64,000 nt of DNA. It comes from Lycocorax pyrrhopterus obiensis (Eukaryota > Chordata > Aves > Passeriformes > Paradisaeidae). The notes below the pieces were generated by a model that did no database searches, was not told where the DNA came from, and saw only the letters and a list, made by a program, of their open reading frames with translations. Positions 12,961 through 23,263 of the stretch are shown one piece after another (the stretch's first letter is position 1; each line of letters begins with the position of its first letter). The DNA lies in assembly GCA_014706295.1 (NCBI GenBank), contig JACSVZ010000025.1:806001-870000 (forward strand). Reading direction: 5' to 3'. A program made the position numbers and the translations under genes.

Positions 12961-13479
12961 GTGCAGTGCGGCCGGACGGCGGCAGGCGGCTCCCAGGGAT
13001 GATGCTGCTGGATGCAGGCTTAAAACAAGCCCAGAAACACAGGGGAGCGGAGAGTGTCACTCCAGAGAAAAGCAAAATGTGAAGTCTGTGCATACGCTTA
13101 GCCCTGGAAAAAAGGAAAATACAGCAAAAAGTAACGAGAGATGCCGGGAAATGCTGCAAGTGATGAGACGCACCCGGAGCGCTCCTGGCTTTGCCGCAGC
13201 TCCGAGGCTTTTCATGTAGGATTAAGGCTTTTAAGTGAAGTCGACAGTTTAAAACTGCCTTAAAGAGCTCAGATCCACCTGAACCTCCCAAACAAGCTGC
13301 TCCATCAGCGGAGAAATGCCTCGACATTTCCTCCTCTCTTTCAGTTAATTTAAACAAAACCATAACTCTGTAAGGCAAGCGCTCGTGCTGATGGATGAGA
13401 GCTTGGAAGTGGCACTGACGGAATGTTGGGAACAAGGGGAAGTGAGAGGGGGTAAAATGTGTTCTTTCTTTAGCCAGGC

Positions 13480-13668
13480 AGAGAGAGAAAGGGAGAAAGG
13501 GAGGGAGAGAGAAAGAAACAGAGAAGAAAGGAAGGAAGGAAGGAAGGAAGGAAGGAAGGAAGGAAGGAAGGAAGGAAGGAAGGAAGGAAGGAAGGAAGGA
13601 AGGAAGGAAGGAAGGAAGGAAGGAAGAAAGGAAGAGAGAAAGAGAGAAAGAGAGAAAGAGAGAAAGAG

Positions 13669-13763
<95 letters not shown>

Positions 13764-13790
13764 AAAAGAAAGAAAGAAAGACAAACAGAT
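13480..13790 (+). repeat. 310-bp polypurine microsatellite: (GGAA)n, (GAGAGAAA)n and (GAAA)n
   Basis: The + strand is almost pure purine. A block of about 24 consecutive GGAA units (about 13529-13625) is followed by GAGAGAAA-type units and then about 29 GAAA units to about 13788. GGAA is the ETS-family core recognition sequence. The tract also has the mirror symmetry needed for triplex (H-DNA) formation. Long open frames through it in both directions are repeat artefacts. Confidence 0.97.
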
Positions 13791-14224
13791 TTTTAGGTGT
13801 AGGAATGGAGGGGCTTTGCTGTAACACCGGTGGGGATTTTATTTGCTCTTGCTTTGAGCTGGAAAATGGGCTTTTAACACAATTTAAGTAAATATCAGCA
13901 GTGTGTGTGTTTGCTGGAGGGGCAGCACTGGCAGCGTCCTGCACTGAGCCTGGGGGGGTTTGCTGAGCTCAGGGGATTCAGCAGCGACTCTGCCAAGCAA
14001 TGGGTGATGGTGGACAAACCCCCCCTTTCCTTGTGCTCCAGCTTCCAGCTGAATAATGGGGATAACAAAATCCGTAAAGGAGCCGCTGGCCTGTGCCGGG
14101 GGTGAGAATTGAGCAGACGTGGGGCTTTGTCCTGCGCTGTCCCCATGGATTCTGCTGTGGATGGATGCCCTGCATGGGGCAGGTCAGCGACCCTGGCCAG
14201 GCCAGTGAATCCTGCTGCGGGTGG
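13791..14224. other. Non-coding, no recognised gene
   Basis: Unique sequence between the polypurine tract and a CR1 fragment. I see no exon or repeat in it. Confidence 0.4.
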
Positions 14225-14365
14225 GATCCCTGGAGGTGCCCAAGGCCAGGCTGGACGGGGCTTGGAGCACCCTGGGACAGTGGAAGGTGTCCCTGCCCAT
14301 GGCAGGAGGAATGAGATGGGCGTCAAGGTCTCTCCCAACCCGAACCCTTCTGGGACTCTGACCCC
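14225..14365 (+). mobile_element. CR1 LINE 3' fragment
   Basis: Sense-strand CR1 3' end, with 'ggctggacggggcttggagc', 'gtggaaggtgtccctgccca' and a diverged 'ctctcccaacccgaaccctt' end. It is 5'-truncated and has lost most of the terminal octamer repeats. Confidence 0.92.
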
Positions 14366-14479
14366 TCGATGTGCTGGGATGCTCCAGCGTTGCTCCCTGG
14401 AGGAGCCTGCCCTGGCAGTGCTGGCTTCGGAGCCAGACTCTTGACCTGTCCCTGCAGCTCAGCCCCCGACCTTCGCAAA

Positions 14480-14900
14480 GCCAATCCCCTCCTTTCCGAC
14501 TTCCCTGCCCCACAGACGCGCTGCGGAGATAAACAGCCCGCAGGCTCTGAGCTTCTCCAGATGCTGCCGGGGGGACAAAAATAACTCAGCAGAGCGGGAC
14601 GAACCCCACCTGGGAGCTCCCGACCCCCGGGAGCACAAACCTCTCGGCAGCACAGGATCGGCTCGGGCACAATAAATTTCTTTTGTCGGAGGAGTGCGGA
14701 GCCTCCTTGTTCAGCCCCGGGGAGCTCAGGGGGGGAAGCCTGGGCGAGGATCGCCTTCGGGAGGCGTCCTTGTGCTTCCCGAGCTGCTCGGGAGGCGCGG
14801 CGGGGACGCGACGATCGCTGCTGGTCAGAGCAAAGCCTCTCTCGAACACGGCAGCTGCGGCTTTCAGGGAGGCGCTGCCGCCGTGAATTCAGCTAAAGGA
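14480..14900. promoter_or_regulatory. CpG-rich patch (possible orphan CpG island)
   Basis: CpG dinucleotides are dense here, for example around 14740-14830 ('ggaggcgcggcggggacgcg'), unlike the CpG-poor sequence on either side. No exon starts could be recognised. It may be an unannotated promoter, an enhancer with CpG-island character, or simply GC-rich drift. Confidence 0.4.
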
Positions 14901-15408
14901 GCGCTTCTAGCGGGGAACTACAAAGGTTTGGGGCTTGGAAGATGCAAACCCAACTTTTAGGATGCCAAAATTGGAGCAAACTCCGGGCTGCCAATAACTG
15001 CACTGAGGGTCTGAGCTCGCTGCCTGTGGGGTGTGGGGTCGGCCCGACCCCAGCGGGGTCTGATGTGGGGAGGGGTCCCCAAAAGGATGCTCTTCCTCAT
15101 TGGGATGGAGGCTGGGGTCATGGGGTGGTTTGCAAGGCTCTGGGTCACTCTGGGTGCCCTCTCCTCACCTGCACCACAGCCTCGGCAGCAGAGGGAACAC
15201 CTGGTCTGAGTGGAGGGAGGGAATGCCTGGGAAGGACTGAAGGAAAAATAAAAATAACTTGGAGAAAGTTTAAGTCTCAGCCCCAAATCCCCTTCTTTCT
15301 TTCCCCAGGGCTGCATTCCTTCTTTGCATCCCCTTCTCCAGCTTAGGAAGCAGCTCTGGCAGTGCTGGGATCCATGCTTGAGACTTACAAATTTGTGATG
15401 TTTCTGAG

Positions 15409-15655
15409 CATGGAATTCCAGAATGATTTTGGTTGGAAGGGACTTAAAGCTCATCCAGTGCCACCCCTGCCATAGGCAGGGACACTTCCCACTATCCCAG
15501 GATGCTCCAGCCTGGCCTTGGACACTTCCAGGGATCCAGGGGCAGCCACAGCTGCTCTGGGCACCCTGTGCCAGGGCCTCTCCACCTTCTCAGGGAAGAA
15601 TTTCCTCCTGATTTCCAATCTGAACCTCCTCTCTCTCAGTTTCAGGATCACTGGA
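15409..15655 (-). mobile_element. CR1 LINE 3' fragment
   Basis: Minus-strand CR1. It runs from the terminal 'ccagaatgattttggttgga' through 'ggcagggacacttcccacta' to 'ttcctcctgatttccaatct', giving about 245 bp of the 3' part of the element. It is similar in age to the copy at 15985-16400, from which it is separated by unique sequence. Confidence 0.93.
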
Positions 15656-15984
15656 GCCAGACAGAGCTGGGGGCACACGGCTCTGGTTGGACTCTGCCCT
15701 TGACGAGAAGCAGTGGGGTTCTCACCTGTGGGGCAGACGGAAAGCAGGGCCTCAGCGCTGGCTCCTCGTTATTAAATTGCTTCTGGTTCTCGGCAGTGTC
15801 CCAAGGCCTGCCAGGGGCTGCGTCCATCACGCAATAAAATCCCAGCCATCAGAATTAATAAACTCTAATGGGAAGGCACAGAAGCCAGAGCACAGGTGAA
15901 GGACAGGGGCACAGGAGCCTTTGAGCATCCTCAGGACTCGCCCTTCACTGCCCTGGAAGCCAAATGCACCACAGGTATTTTCAT

Positions 15985-16400
15985 AAAATCCAGGAATGGT
16001 TTGGATGGGAAGGGGCCTTAAATCCCAAGCCATTCCACCTCTGCCATGGGCAGGGACACTTCCGCTGTCCCAGGCTGCTCCAAGACCCGTCCAACCTGGC
16101 CTTGGACACTGCCAGGGATCCAGGGGCAGCCACGGCTTCTCTGGGCACCCTGTGCCAGGGCCTTCCCACCCTCCCAGGGAACAATTCCTTCCCAATATCC
16201 CATCCATCCCTGCCCTCTGGCAATGGGAAGCCATTCCCTGTGTCCTGTCCCTCCAGCCCTTGTCCCCAGTCCCTCTCCAGCTCTCCTGGAGCCCCTTCAG
16301 GCCCTGGAAGGGGCTCTGAGCTCTCCCTGGAGCCTTCTCTTCTCCAGGCTGAACAATCCCAATTCTCTCAGCCTCTCCTTGCTGGAACATCATTTCCAGT
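15985..16400 (-). mobile_element. CR1 LINE 3' fragment (longest copy in the window)
   Basis: Minus-strand CR1 of about 415 bp. It extends past the common breakpoint into 'ccttctcttctccaggctga' plus 'caatcccaattctctcagcc', the region upstream of the CR1 3' untranslated end. Together with 15409-15655 it makes this 1-kb interval mostly transposon-derived. The 5' limit is uncertain. Confidence 0.93.
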
Positions 16401-18589
16401 TCCTGGCTTATCCCTTGCACTGCATCCCCACACAAACAGGGCAGCTGAGATTCCCAGGGCTGCCATGCTGGCAGCATCCACGGATTTGCTGTTCCAGGTT
16501 AGCCTGGAATGGGCCAGATCCCACTGTGGTGCCGGGTTTCCTCTCCTTTCCTGCCAACCCCAGCCCAGAGCACCCCTGGCTTTGGTGCCAGGGTGAACAT
16601 GGCCAGAGCAGATGGGGAGGGTGGGAGAGTTGGTGGCCACTGGAACTGGAGAGGATGGGAGGGTTGGCGGCCACTGGGACTGGGAGAAAAGGGACATTCA
16701 GGGCACTGGAAATAACCCCAAATGCACAGTGAGTGTTATTGCAGCCGCGCCGGGTGAGGCCGGGGCTGTGTCCCTGGAGAGGAGCACTGGCTGCCAGCGA
16801 AAATCCTCTTAACAACAATTAATGGCACCTAATTACTCTTTCTTTTGTCTTTTATTTAGCAGTGGGGCTCAGCCCAGGAAGCCCCGGCTTCCACTGCCGC
16901 AGTGTTTTGACTCCGGGCTGCAAAGAGCTCATTTCTTGCACAAACAAGGTCCCCAAGCTCCTGCTGGTGCCCTCCTGTGCCCCCTCCTTCATCATCAGCA
17001 CTCCCTCCACTGCCTCGTGTCTTGCCATAGAAAAATTCCCTGCCCAGATCCCTTTTTCCCAGAGTTCTGTGTCTGTCCCAGGGAAGGAAGCTCCTGGCTC
17101 AGAGGTGTGCAGGGAAACGGTTCTGTTCAGCCAAACCAGCGGCTCCACTCTTGGCTCCTACTGGGAACCAGAGATAAAAGCAGGAGAAAAGGGCCTGATC
17201 CATCCCAGGGATCCTCTCCGAGCTCCAGGAGCCAGAGCGCTGGGATTTCCTGACCCAAAGCTTGTTTCTTTAGTAGCCCTGGGTGGATTTTTCTTCCTTG
17301 AATTTCTTGAGCTGGTTCCTGATCCTGTGTCAGCCTTTCATCTCTCCCAGCAGTTTCCAGTGGCGTCTGTTTTGTTGTCCTCTTGGGGTGGACAAATGGC
17401 CTCGAGGGTGGGATCCAGCCAGATCTGGGTCCTGGCTGCTGGCACAGCATCACTGCAGGTCAGGGATGAAGGACTGGGAGCATCTCCATGGGGCACAGGA
17501 CCACAAGGATCTGTTTAAACTGCTTGGAAGTTTAGGCTGAGCATCAGTGCAGCCAGCACGAGCAGGATGAGGTGTCAGGGATGCAGAAACGGGGTTTTTT
17601 GGGAAATGGTGAGGGATAACCACAAGCCAATCCATCCCAGAGGAAAAGGCCGCAGGGACTCCCTGTGCCCAGCAGCGTGCACGGAAAAGGGGGCAAGAAG
17701 TCCTCTCCTGAGCAGGGAATTGGGGAGAAGCCATGTTTGGGGAGGATGGGAGGCAGAATGGGGATGAAAATGGGGCCAAACTCTGCCCTGGAGCTGAGGG
17801 CAGGACGGTGATGCCTCCTCTGCCACGGAGAGGGCACGGGAGGGGACCAGGGCAGGGCAGCGGCCATACGAGCCGGCAGGAAGAGGCAGCTAAAATAAGC
17901 AGAGGGGTGGAAAAGGGAGGAGAGAGTATCAGGGAGATAACAGAAAGGTTAGCGAGGAAAGGCAGAGGAAGTGAGCTGAAAACAGCCCGAATGTCATGGA
18001 AAGGTGAAGCTGCGCCTCTCGCCCAGCGCCGTGATCGGCCCAGCCCTGTCGTGATGCTCGGGGCTGCGTCAGACACACCGAAATCTGCCCTCTGCCCTCC
18101 CCCTCCCCCGGCAGCGACCCGGGGGCACCTGGAAATCATCCGGGCTGTTCCCTGGGCTGCCGGGGGCAGGAGGCGGGCAGGGGCACCGCCTGTGCCGGGC
18201 AGGCTGCTCCTCTCCCGAGGGAATGCCTGTTTACTCCCTCCAAAGGACACGCAGTGTGCCACTGGCACTTGGGAACGAATCCCAAATTAACGACTGGCTC
18301 CAATCCTTTCTACGTGGGATGGTTTTTATTTCCACGGCTCATGCCGGTGTGGGAACAGAGCGGCTGCAAACTTCGCCGCTGCTTCCACCTGATCGTGAGC
18401 CAGTGAAATCCTCGGGGGGGATTTTGTGTTTCCAAATGCGGAGCAGGCTCAGGGCTCGGCCCCCAGGTGCCATTACCTCACGGCTGTTTGCTCGGGCTGG
18501 GAATAACCCGGCAGCTTTTGGAGTCAGAGCCCTGCCAGACACATTTTCCCTGGCTGCGATCCCGGCGGCAGCACCGCAGCCCCGGGATG
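16401..18589. other. Non-coding; one short imperfect tandem duplication
   Basis: At about 16611-16690 two imperfect copies of a sequence around 'gatgggagggttggcggcca' occur in tandem. Otherwise no repeat family, exon or RNA gene was recognised. Frames here, such as those across 17450-18290, are chance. Confidence 0.45.
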
Positions 18590-18670
18590 GAGGAGGGAGG
18601 AGGAGAGGAGGGAGTACGCGAGGAGGGAGGAGGAGAGGAGGGAGGGAGGAAGGAGAATGGAGGATGGAGG
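18590..18670 (+). repeat. Purine-rich GGAGGA low-complexity tract
   Basis: Imperfect GGAGGAGAGGA-type repeats form a second + strand polypurine tract, shorter and more irregular than the one at 13480-13790. Confidence 0.85.
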
Positions 18671-18779
18671 GTGGATGATGCTCTTTGGCCCCCACGCTTC
18701 ACTCCCATTTCCTGGCTGCCAATCTTGATTTAACTCCTCATCACGACACGGCCGGGGGGGATGAGCCTCGTGGGCTCGG

Positions 18780-18930
18780 AGAGGGGCTGGAGCTGCAGCA
18801 GCTGGAGGGAAAGGAAGGGGAGAGATAAAGCCCCCTCCCCAGCAAGGCTGCGCTGCAGCTGATAAGAGCCCTGGCGGGCTGTAATGGGAGCCCTGGCTGG
18901 CTGCTTCCTCACAAAGTCATGACTCAGGGA
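18780..18930. promoter_or_regulatory. Candidate enhancer: ETS, GATA, E-box and AP-1 motifs clustered
   Basis: Within 150 bp there is an ETS-type GGAA (near 18812) next to GATAAAG (18824-18830), a CAGCTG E-box running directly into GATAAG (about 18856-18866), and a perfect AP-1 site TGACTCA (18920-18926). Such combinations are typical of blood-cell enhancers, which would suit the ETS1/FLI1 neighbourhood. Function is inferred only from motif density. Confidence 0.35.
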
Positions 18931-20769
18931 TAATGTTCACATCCTCCGAACGGCGAGGGAGCTAAAAATACAGCCAGGAAAATGAGAATGAGCGAGCGAG
19001 CATGAATGAGAGCGTGAGTGAGAAATGCACTGGGGAAAAGAGAGAGGAAGCATGAATGAAAGAGCCTGGGAGAGGGAGAGGGAGGGAGAGAGTGAAAACA
19101 GCCGGAGCCGGCCAAGTTTCCAAGCTGCGAAGCTTTGCCTGCAATCAGCGCTCTGGCAGAGGCAGCCTGCGGGAATGGAAACCCAGCCCGGGAATTGCAA
19201 CACTCCTGGCATCACCTCCCGAGGGCAGGGGCACGGGACACCCCACTCGAGCCCGGGGGACACCCACAGGACCCCTCACGCCACCCACGCCCCAGCTTTG
19301 GGGTGTCCTGCCCTCTGGGGTGCCTTTGAAGACACAAGGACGTGTTTGTGTGTCCGTGCACAGATCCAAACTCGTGGCCAGTTCTCCCAGGGACCCTGGG
19401 TAGGTTCCTTGGGAAGCAGGGATGCACCTCTGCCCTCGGTGAGGCTCCTCACCAGGGTGGGGTGGCCCTGGGGAGTCCCACTGCTCTCCCAGCCCTGTTT
19501 CTCCCTCAATTCCTGTGGTTTTTCCCAATATTGCTGTGAGTCCTTGCCCTCCCCCTGTGCGAGCTCCAGCACCTGCACGCAGCCCCGAGCTCATTGTCCT
19601 GGAGACAAATGATTTTGTCCCCCACCGCTGCCCTCTCATCTCACAGACATCCCTTTGGAGCTGAAATGTGTTTTACAGATTTATCCCGGTGCTGGGGTTC
19701 CACCACAGCCCCTGGCACCGGGCACTTGTCCCCATCCCCTACAGCTCCCCTGCAGCAGAGCCAGGGTGGATAAAGGGGCCTGGGAGCAGGTCTTTAGGGT
19801 CTGGAGACCCCCTTTGCCTGGAGGAGAAGGTGCATTCCAGAGCAGGAGGATAAGAAGTGGTTCTGGGCGCTTGGGAAGTGCCTGAAACACTGTTTTTTCT
19901 GCGGCTTTGGTGAGATTGAGAGGAGTCTCCTGGGGAAAGCCAAGCCCCTTCCATGCAGACCGAGGAGTTCAGTCACAGAGAGGTTTTTCCACCAAAATGC
20001 ATTTTCTGGTGTCTCCCCTCCTTCACCCTCTCGTGGGCTGGGGCGGGGGAGTGGCTGCTCCTGCCTGCAGTGCCCGGAGAGGGCTGGCAGGGAATATCCC
20101 CCGGCACATCCCATCCCCCGGCACGTGCTGGGGGCCTTGTTCCAATTATTTCCTCCTGGGGATCCGGCTGATCTGACACAGGCCCTCGCCTGCCACTTCC
20201 CCGCTCCTGGATTTTGTTCTGAGCTTCTTTTGTCCTCGGCTGGGCTGGGCTGGCAGAGGGATGCTGAGGGATGCTGCTGGATGGGGCTGGGAGCAGCGGG
20301 TGTGCACAGCCCGGGGGAAGAGCCCAGGATCTGCCAGAGCCATCGAACACGCACTGATTGTGTTTGATACATCCCTGGGAGCAGCTCCGCAGTGTTGCGG
20401 GGCTGCTGGGGTCAGGGGGATGCCGGGCTGAGGCGAAAATATGGGGAAAAAGGTTCATGGCTGATGGGAATGTGTCACCCCAGTCCCTGGTGCTGCTACA
20501 GCGGCTTTGTGGCAGAGCCCCTCGTGAAAGGACCAAATGTGAAAAGAAACCCCACGGGACAGGAGGGGCTCTGCCACCACCTCACTGGGATTTACCTGAA
20601 AGGAGCAAATCCAGCCCAACCTGTGCTAAATCCATAAAAAAAGCGGAATTCTTGCCCCTCCTCCCCAGCCCGAACAGGAATAGGGATGCGCGCTCCTATG
20701 CAGCTTTTTTGGGGCGATAAATGAAACGGGACTGCTGGCTCCTGGCTCACAGGGCTCCTGCAGGCAGTG
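18931..20769. other. Non-coding with a short GAGA-type low-complexity run
   Basis: Imperfect gagcgagcgagcatgaatga and gagagggagagggagggaga runs lie at about 18985-19095. The rest is unique sequence without recognised genes or repeats. Confidence 0.45.
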
Positions 20770-21060
20770 CAGGCTCCGGCAGCGGGAAGTCGCTCCCGGC
20801 CGCTGTCCGGGCGCTGGATGCCCGCGGGTCACGGAGGGACGGGCACGGCCGGGTTAATCCAAGCCCGATCCCAGATGGGAAGCGAGATTAGCTCCTTCTC
20901 CGTCACCGCTGCCGGGCCCGGCGCTCCTGACAAAGGCCCAGGGGGTGAGCCTGGTGCTGATCCAAGGAGCCAATTTTAGAGCCCGCTCTCCGCAGACAAT
21001 CTCCGATTGTTTGGGCTGGTTTGAAGCTTTTCCCAGCCGCGCCGTCATCGCATCCTGTGA
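20770..21060. promoter_or_regulatory. Orphan CpG island
   Basis: About 20 CpG dinucleotides occur in the first 180 bp, which is very dense for this window outside the p54 promoter. No TATA box and no recognisable exon are evident. It lies about 16.5 kb upstream of exon alpha and could mark an alternative ETS1 promoter, a non-coding transcript start or a CpG-type enhancer. Confidence 0.45.
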
Positions 21061-23097
21061 CTTGGCAGGAAGGGCCTCTGTGCACAGACCCCGCTGCCAA
21101 GGAGCCCGCGAGGTGTGACAGCGCGGGCTGCACGTCCCCTCCCGTGGGCTCTCTGTCCCCCCCGGGGGCTGCATGTCCCCCTGGGGAAGGGGCTCCGTGG
21201 TCTCGGTGGAGAAGGAAAAAGCAGGGAAAAGCAGGGAAGAGCGCGTTTCTCCAGGCAGGGATTGGCCTGTGACTGGCAGGGGCCCAAGCACAGATGTGAC
21301 AGCTCAGGGCCACCCACCCCGGTGTCGGCGATGCTGCAGGTGGGTGGAGGTGGCCGCAGCTGCGGGACACCCCGAGGAGCTCAGCTGGACCATGGGATGC
21401 TGGAAGGAGCAGGGAATTTTCTCCCGGGCTGGGGGAAAATCCAGCAAAACCGAGCACAGCTCCTCTTTCTTTTTCCTGCTAAATAACTTGGATTTTCTTC
21501 CTCCACGACCTCCCCGTGCACCTCCAGCCCTGCTGCACCCCCTTCCCATCCCCCCTTCACCCAGGCAGATCCAGCCCTGCCCGTGGCTTTCCCCTCGGCT
21601 GTCAGCAGTTCTGCCAGCTCCCTCTCGGAATGGGAAGCGGCCAAAGCAAGCAGAGATACCTGAACCTGCCATCCACCCACTCCTTGTCTGGACTCAAGAT
21701 GTTTCAAAGCTCCCCCCTTTCTATTTCTATCCTCATTGTCATCCTCCTTTGAGAGGAAGGTCTATTATTCCCCTCCTCCTTTTCTCTCTACAAAAATGGG
21801 ACATTGTTTCTTCTTTCTTTGATTTAAAAGCCAAAAACAGTTATAGGAAACTGTTCAGCAGATGTTTTACAGTATGAACCTAGAGAAAAAAAAATTAAAG
21901 AAAAAATAAAAGCTCTCGGATTTTGCTTGAGGAGCTAAATTTAGCCTAATGCTTCCTCCCATTCAGGGTTTGTGTTGGCATAGGCGAGGCGTAGGTTTGA
22001 GCACTTTGATTGTAGTATTTATTTTATTTCTCTCATTTGCTGCATCCATGAAAAGCTGGAGCTAGTGAAGCTCATTGGGGGAGGAGGTGAATCCAGCCTG
22101 AGCTGGGGCTCAGCCCGCAGGATGGGATTGAAATAAAATAATTCCTCATCCCGTTTGCACTGGGATAAGCAAGGCAGTGTCTGTGCCCATGGCAGTGCCC
22201 AGGGAGGACAAATGAGATAAAACCCCCAGCTGAGGCTGATGAAGTCTCGGGGGGCGATTTCCAGGCACTGAAGGAGCTGGTGGTGGAGCCTGGGCTCCTC
22301 TCGGTGTGCTGGAAACGGCACTCGCTGATTTCTGGAAACAGCTCCAGCCAGCACAGCCACAACTCTTCCCACAAACCTGCCCCAGGCCGGGCTCCTGCTG
22401 ACTGCAAAACGGCCAGGATGGCACCGGCTGAGCCCTTCGGGATAAGGACAAGGACAACGTCCCCAGCTGGGTGTGCTCCTCCTGCCACCAGGAGCAACGG
22501 AACAAACCTCGGCTCTGCACCTGGAGCTGGGGCGGTGGGTGGGACATAAAGCAGCCATCTGCTCCCGGCAGGGCTGGGAAAGGCTGGCCGAGGATGGCAT
22601 TTCCCCCTGGGAAGTCCATTCCCTGCCATCCATGGACACCACCACCCCCAGCGCTCGCAGGGCCACTCGACATGGCAGATCCAGTGGAAAAAGGGAGGAA
22701 AATCACGCTTGGATCTCTCCCACGGGACTGAGAGGAAGCTGATGCTGTGTTATCACTGCCTGGTGATGGCTGGGGCGTTTTCCAGCTGGGAAAAGCCTTT
22801 GGAGCAGGAGTGACAGCCCGGTGACGCTGCTCCACGGTTCTCTCCATCACCCTTCCTGTGAGCTGGGCTCCCCTTCTCGCCCACTCTCAGCCTGAGCCAA
22901 AATTTCCATATCCTGCTGCAGGGCATCCAGCTGGAGCTGCTGACTGTGCCTGGGAATATCCAGGGAAAACCTGGGGAAAACCTGCAGGTTTCCACAGGCT
23001 GGCACTCCAGATATGTGCCCAGGGGTTTGGGTTTGGGCAGAGACCCTGCAGGCAGGGAAAGATGGATAAAGCTTTGGAGTTATGGATCAGGCTGCCT
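21061..23097. other. Non-coding; lower-GC unique segment at 21780-22040
   Basis: Most of the block is GC-rich and featureless. The segment 21780-22040 switches to AT-rich unique sequence without simple-repeat structure, with poly-A runs followed by 'gcttgaggagctaaatttag'. That texture is typical of conserved non-coding DNA. No gene was recognised. Confidence 0.45.
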
Positions 23098-23263
23098 GGA
23101 GAATCTGTGAATGCCCCATCCCTGGAAGTGTCTCAGGCCAGGCTGGACGGGGCTTGGAGCAACCTGGGCTAGTGGAAGGTGTCCCTGCCCAGGGCAGGGG
23201 GTGGCTCTGGATGGGATTTAAGGTCCCTTCCATCCCAAACCATTCCATGAGTCTGTGACTCTT
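23098..23263 (+). mobile_element. CR1 LINE 3' fragment
   Basis: Sense CR1 3' end, with 'ggctggacggggcttggagc', 'aggtgtccctgcccagggca' and the terminal 'accattccatgagtctgtga'. The well-kept terminal repeats indicate a relatively young copy. Confidence 0.94.

Noticed and set aside
13385..13944. Long frames rich in Lys/Glu/Arg (+) or Ser/Phe/Leu (-)
   Set aside because: They are direct translations of the GGAA/GAAA microsatellite and have no coding meaning.
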